From assembly GCA_041674485.1 (NCBI GenBank), contig JBAYVP010000220.1:1-8772 (forward strand): a stretch of 8,772 nt of DNA, read 5' to 3'. Below are positions 6,546-8,772 of the stretch, piece by piece. The stretch's first letter is position 1, and every line of letters begins with the position of its first letter. The position numbers were made by a program, and so were the translations under genes. The notes under the pieces were generated by a model, which did not search any database, had not been told where the DNA came from, and was given only the letters and a program-made list of their open reading frames with translations. This stretch comes from JAGXQV01 sp041674485. Lineage in GTDB: Bacteria; Pseudomonadota; Gammaproteobacteria; Burkholderiales; Sulfuricellaceae.

Positions 6546-6813
6546 CTACATGACAGGCGAAGAGCTTGGCGAAAAGCTTCTCGAATCGGTACGCCAGATG
6601 AATGCCGGAATGGGAACGGTGGTGTATTCGACCATCATTGCGGCGCGCCAAAAATCCGGGTTGACGCAGTCGCAGTTCGCGACCCTGTTGGGCGTGTCCC
6701 CACGCACCTTGCAAGAATGGGAGCAAGGGCGGCGTTCCCCTTCCGGGGCGGCTAAAACGCTGCTGCGCGTGGCAGAGGCGCACCCTGAAGTGTTGCGGGA
6801 ATTGGCGGCATGA
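6532..6813 (+). CDS. Xre-family (NadS/HigA-like) antitoxin
   Basis: A 93-residue helix-turn-helix antitoxin. An N-terminal helical part, residues 1-30 with ELGEKLLESVRQMNAG, precedes the Xre domain at about 35-70 (SGLTQSQFATLLGVSPRTLQ, then EWEQGRRSPSG). The C-terminal helix AAKTLLRVAEAHPEVLREL is typical of the NadS/YiaG-like group paired with RelE-type toxins. The protein is expected to neutralise the toxin by binding it and to repress the shared promoter. GGAGG lies about 10 nt upstream, inside the toxin coding sequence, so antitoxin translation may be stronger than that of the toxin. Confidence 0.9.
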   Translation: MATDDYMTGEELGEKLLESVRQMNAGMGTVVYSTIIAARQKSGLTQSQFATLLGVSPRTLQEWEQGRRSPSGAAKTLLRVAEAHPEVLRELAA

Positions 6814-6877
6814 GCCGACTTACATGGCTACCACCCGGCTTCGCCGCAAAATCACGGGGGCACAGCAAAATCCAAAA

Positions 6878-6931
6878 TCACGGGGTCAGGTCTAGATTCA
6901 TAGCACTACGTTTCTAGACCTGACCCCGTGA
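6878..6931. repeat. Module A, copy 1: 54-bp perfect hairpin
   Basis: TCACGGGGTCAGGTCTAGA and its exact reverse complement (19-bp arms) flank a 16-nt loop. Two other copies at 7331-7384 and 8183-8236 are identical over all 54 bp. The GGGGTCAGGTCTAG motif resembles intergenic REP-like sequences associated with Y1/REP transposases; that link is from memory and no such transposase is in the window. It could also form a terminator-like stem behind the antitoxin gene. Confidence 0.8.
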
Positions 6932-6943
6932 ATACGGAATACG

Positions 6944-7047
6944 CATGCTTGGACTCGCGGTGGATAACCTGCACAATGCTACTTTGCTAGACCTGACCCC
7001 ATGCTTTTGTGCTTTTGCGCAGATATAAGGGTAGCGTCCCCTTTTCC
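6944..7047 (+). repeat. Module B, copy 1
   Basis: About 104 bp from CATGCTTGGACTCGC to AGCGTCCCCTTTTCC recur as a direct repeat at 7422-7525 with a handful of differences and a 2-bp indel (ATATAAGGG versus ATAAAGGG). It includes an internal half of module A (CTAGACCTGACCCC, about 6988-7001). No ORF is credible. Confidence 0.7.
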
Positions 7048-7053
7048 AAAAAT

Positions 7054-7147
7054 CCCGTAGGATGTGCTGACGAAGGAAGCGCATCGCTCGCGAATACCCC
7101 TGGCAACACGCGATTGATGCGCCTCGTACCTCGGCACATCCTACGGG
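7054..7147. repeat. Module C: CCCGTAGGATGTGC palindrome
   Basis: CCCGTAGGATGTGC (7054-7067) and GCACATCCTACGGG (7134-7147) form perfect 14-bp arms. Inner GCGCATC and GATGCGC segments continue the stem, giving a 94-nt foldback. A right half alone recurs at about 7538-7553, and CTACGGG also begins the window at position 1. Confidence 0.7.
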
Positions 7148-7384
7148 CTGATGTGTAACCAATTGATGGAAATTACAACAATGGTTGCAAACGCACCAAT
7201 TCCCCCGGAAATACCGACACGCTCCACTTCTCCGAAATTCTGTTGCCTAAACAAGAATGTTGCAAGAGTGTGCCAGATGGGTATCACAAAAGTCAAGTTG
7301 TTATTATGGCGTTTCGTGCGGAAGAAAACATCACGGGGTCAGGTCTAGATTCATAGCACTACGTTTCTAGACCTGACCCCGTGA
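7148..7384. repeat. Modules D plus A, copy 1
   Basis: 237 bp matching 8000-8236 with 7 substitutions and no indels (about 97 percent identity). The last 54 bp are module A copy 2 (7331-7384), which is identical between copies, so all differences lie in D. ORFs exist on both strands (plus 7151-7348; minus, truncated), but the substitutions are mostly amino-acid changing in either frame, arguing against coding selection. Confidence 0.75.
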
Positions 7385-7421
7385 TTGTCAACCCGTGGGA
7401 GTAGAAATGCTAGACCTGACC

Positions 7422-7557
7422 CATGCTTGGACTCGCTGCGGATAACCAGCACAATGCTACTTTGCTAGACCTAACCCCATGCTTTTGTGCTTTTGCGCAG
7501 ATAAAGGGTAGCGTCCCCTTTTCCCCCTTTTCCCTTTCGGCACATCCTACGGGCTAA
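7422..7557 (+). repeat. Module B copy 2 and truncated module C
   Basis: 7422-7525 repeats 6944-7047. It is followed by a run of CCCCTTTTCCC-like sequence and then only the right half of module C, ending CACATCCTACGGGCT. Just before it, at 7408-7421, lies another half-copy of module A. Confidence 0.65.
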
Positions 7558-7638
7558 CCTTATTCGTTAGGCTGGAAACTGGCACACTGGTGAAACTGCG
7601 ACCCAACCGGCGCACTGATGAGCCAGCCCGCCCGAACG

Positions 7639-7929
7639 TTAAGTGGGGTGAGCTGTAACAATGAACGCCACAACATAAAAAACCATGATAGCTGCCCAAA
7701 CAGCACCCAGATAACGATTTGCAAGAATCCGCCAACGCGGGAGTTCTGCCATGGTTCGCTTATGCCTTAGAACGATAAGGATAACTCCAACGGCGAGCCC
7801 TCCAAGCTGTACCTCCACCAACAAGAAAAAAATTACAGCTTGCGGAATCACTAGTCCATAGGCGGCACTCAACGCCATCAGGCTAAGTGCAGCTATTGAA
7901 GGGGAAAAGATGGTTAGTGCAATCCACAT
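7639..7929 (-). CDS. Small integral membrane protein of unknown function
   Basis: I do not recognise this 96-residue protein. It shows three hydrophobic segments: about residues 1-30 (IALTIFSPSIAALSLMALSA), about 30-55 (QAVIFFLLVEVQLGGLAVGV), and a C-terminal one, about 73-93 (AVWAAIMVFYVVAFIV). A basic loop, RHKRTMAELPRWR, lies between the second and third, suggesting a positive-inside cytoplasmic loop. The ATG at 7929 has only a weak AGAAG upstream. It lies between the repeat modules, which may have carried it in or grown around it. Base composition is lower in GC than in the efflux operon. Confidence 0.6.
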   Translation of the reverse strand: MWIALTIFSPSIAALSLMALSAAYGLVIPQAVIFFLLVEVQLGGLAVGVILIVLRHKRTMAELPRWRILANRYLGAVWAAIMVFYVVAFIVTAHPT

Positions 7930-7944
7930 AACTTCTAACTTTAT

Positions 7945-8178
7945 CTAGGCGACAAAAATGTCCCCTAATCTAAAACAGCATGTCGTATAATCCATGAACC
8001 TGATGTGTAACCAATTGATAGACATTACAACAATGGTTGCAAACGCACCAATTCCCCCGGAAATACCGACACGCGCCACTTCTCCGAAATTCTGTTGCCT
8101 AAACAAGGATGTTGCCAGAGTGTGCCAGATGGATATCACCAAAGTCAAGTTGTTATTATGGCGTTTCGTGCGGAAGAA
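7945..8178 (-). pseudogene. Possible 5'-truncated small membrane protein gene
   Basis: An open minus-strand frame upstream of the membrane protein gene contains one hydrophobic stretch, VGISGGIGAFATIVVMSINW. It ends at TAG 7945, 15 bp before the next gene. It has no ATG with a ribosome-binding site in its first part (only TTG at 8148), and upstream it runs into module A at 8183, which brings an in-frame stop. This would fit a gene whose 5' end was replaced by the hairpin repeat. Its first part is duplicated at 7148-7330. It may equally be chance coding within a repeat. Confidence 0.3.
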
Positions 8179-8236
8179 AACATCACGGGGTCAGGTCTAG
8201 ATTCATAGCACTACGTTTCTAGACCTGACCCCGTGA
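8000..8236. repeat. Modules D plus A, copy 2
   Basis: 237 bp matching 7148-7384 with 7 substitutions. It ends with the third identical copy of the 54-bp hairpin (8183-8236). Here D runs without a break into the minus-strand frame that precedes the small membrane protein gene, which may mark this as the original location. Confidence 0.75.
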
Positions 8237-8355
8237 TGTGTGATGTGTGCCCGCGATGCGGTGCCGCTACTTTGTGCCACCGTCCCGATTGGCGGCGCTG
8301 TTCGCCTGCGCGGCAGGCTCCTGCAAATGGCCAAATCCGCATGTTGCGCCTTACC

Positions 8356-8383
8356 CGTAGGTGCGAATAAATTCGCACCTACG
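8356..8383. repeat. Perfect hairpin GTAGGTGCGAAT type
   Basis: CGTAGGTGCGAAT and ATTCGCACCTACG are perfect 13-bp arms with a 2-nt loop. It is a dispersed repeat type seen in many Proteobacteria and could act as a terminator-like stem or REP element. The remainder of 8237-8421 holds only a leader-motif copy at 8389-8410 and no credible gene. Confidence 0.7.
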
Positions 8384-8388
8384 ACCAT

Positions 8389-8410
8389 GTCAACAGAGGA
8401 ATCCGGGATA
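8389..8410 (+). repeat. Leader motif copy without a start codon
   Basis: GTCAACAGAGGAATCCGGGA followed by TAATC. It matches the jetA leader, but where jetA has ATAATG this copy has ATAATC and no ORF of note follows on the plus strand, so it looks like a stranded copy. Confidence 0.5.
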
Positions 8411-8421
8411 ATCTTCCCAGG

Positions 8422-8631
8422 TTAAAGCCGGACGCCTGAATTTGCATGATTGAGAAAAATTGCACGGTATGCTGCGATGTGTGCCTGCATGTTCATTGCG
8501 CAGGCCTGAAATGCGTTTTTCGGTTCGTTGAGCGCCTGGATGGATTTCCCGCCGCTCAGGGCGCCCGCATCCGAAATCTCCGTCTCCGCTGCGGTTTTGG
8601 CGGCAGTTTCCGCTGCTTTCGCTTCCTTCAT
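8422..8631 (-). CDS. Short hypothetical protein (69 residues)
   Basis: I do not recognise it. From ATG 8631 the protein begins MKEAKAAETAAKTAAETEIS, an Ala/Glu/Lys-rich and probably helical part, and continues with LNEPKNAFQACAMNMQAHIA and a hydrophobic end AAYRAIFLNHANSGVRL. AGAGGA lies 7 nt upstream, which supports this start over an in-frame ATG at 8745 that lies within the terminal repeat. The ribosome-binding site is part of the repeated leader motif. It may be a real small gene or the remnant of a longer one. Confidence 0.5.
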   Translation of the reverse strand: MKEAKAAETAAKTAAETEISDAGALSGGKSIQALNEPKNAFQACAMNMQAHIAAYRAIFLNHANSGVRL

Positions 8632-8772
8632 CCTAGATTCCTCTGTTGGACGGGCTGGAGTGTGCGGTTTTCCGGGTGCAGGGCAAGGCGCAACGACGCG
8701 GAATGGTCGTTCCATTCCCTTCTCAAGGAGTTGCAACGCCGCCATGCGCCCGGAAAACCGTGCAATCCAGCC
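8629..8772. repeat. Right copy of window-edge repeat (inverted)
   Basis: Read on the minus strand it matches 6-180: the same GGCTGGA end, the GAATGG/CCATTC central hairpin (8701-8706 and 8712-8717), the opposite terminal repeat at 8652-8680, and the leader motif through 8631. It lacks about 30 bases present in the left copy. It runs to the window edge. Confidence 0.75.

Noticed and set aside
7151..7348. 65-codon plus ORF, repeated at 7994-8200
   Set aside because: It lies wholly in repeat D plus A; five of seven differences between copies change amino acids, and no ribosome-binding site is seen.
7550..7660. Possible integron attC site near the small membrane protein gene
   Set aside because: ACTTAAC fits the left consensus and GTTAGCC is one base off on the right, but the inner stem pairs poorly and short direct repeats explain part of the pattern. 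No integrase is present.
6844..8240. CRISPR array
   Set aside because: Repeats are 54 bp with long, irregular gaps containing other repeats and a gene; no spacer regularity or cas genes.
8203..8388. Short ORFs on both strands between the hairpins
   Set aside because: They start or end inside palindromic repeats and have no supporting start signals.

Overview
The window looks like a proteobacterial chromosome fragment, most likely betaproteobacterial (Nitrosomonadales-like) or a related gammaproteobacterium. This rests on a NodT-type outer-membrane lipoprotein, a bacteriohemerythrin, a RelE/Xre toxin-antitoxin pair, and many dispersed palindromes of the kind common in environmental Proteobacteria. 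The taxonomic guess is an inference and is weak. I found no rRNA, tRNA, transposase or CRISPR array. About 40 percent of the window is intergenic and is made largely of repeats.

Layout from left to right. Positions 5-180 hold a repeat with inverted ends. Its inverted counterpart occupies 8629-8772, so the two window edges are copies of one element; this would suit an assembly contig broken at a dispersed repeat, or a segment bounded by inverted repeats. On the minus strand, 178-2351 is a two-gene operon: a TetR-family regulator overlapping an RND/ABC-type outer-membrane channel by 4 nt (GTGA), with a palindromic operator candidate just upstream at 2377-2408. Positions 2441-3498 hold a bacteriohemerythrin gene (minus) enclosed by two composite palindromic repeats that share their outer flanks but differ in the core. 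Positions 3539-4090 (minus) encode an unrecognised exported protein.

Positions 4280-4527 are a MITE-like element with perfect 18-bp terminal inverted repeats. It sits directly upstream of an intact jetA (DUF3375, the kleisin-like subunit of the Wadjet anti-plasmid SMC system) at 4557-6002. The partners jetB, jetC and jetD do not follow it, so jetA is an orphan here. A HigB/RelE-like toxin and Xre antitoxin pair (6225-6813, 14-nt overlap) comes next.

Positions 6840-8240 are a mosaic of repeat modules in the order A B C D A B C' - small membrane protein gene - D A. Module A is a 54-bp perfect hairpin present three times without a single difference. The right end holds a 69-codon minus-strand ORF whose ribosome-binding site lies inside the terminal repeat.

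The two most unusual features are the orphan jetA in a repeat-rich, defence-island-like setting, and a short leader motif (CAACRGAGGNNTCYRGRAT) that carries a Shine-Dalgarno sequence, occurs four times, and directly precedes the start codons of jetA and of the 69-codon ORF.
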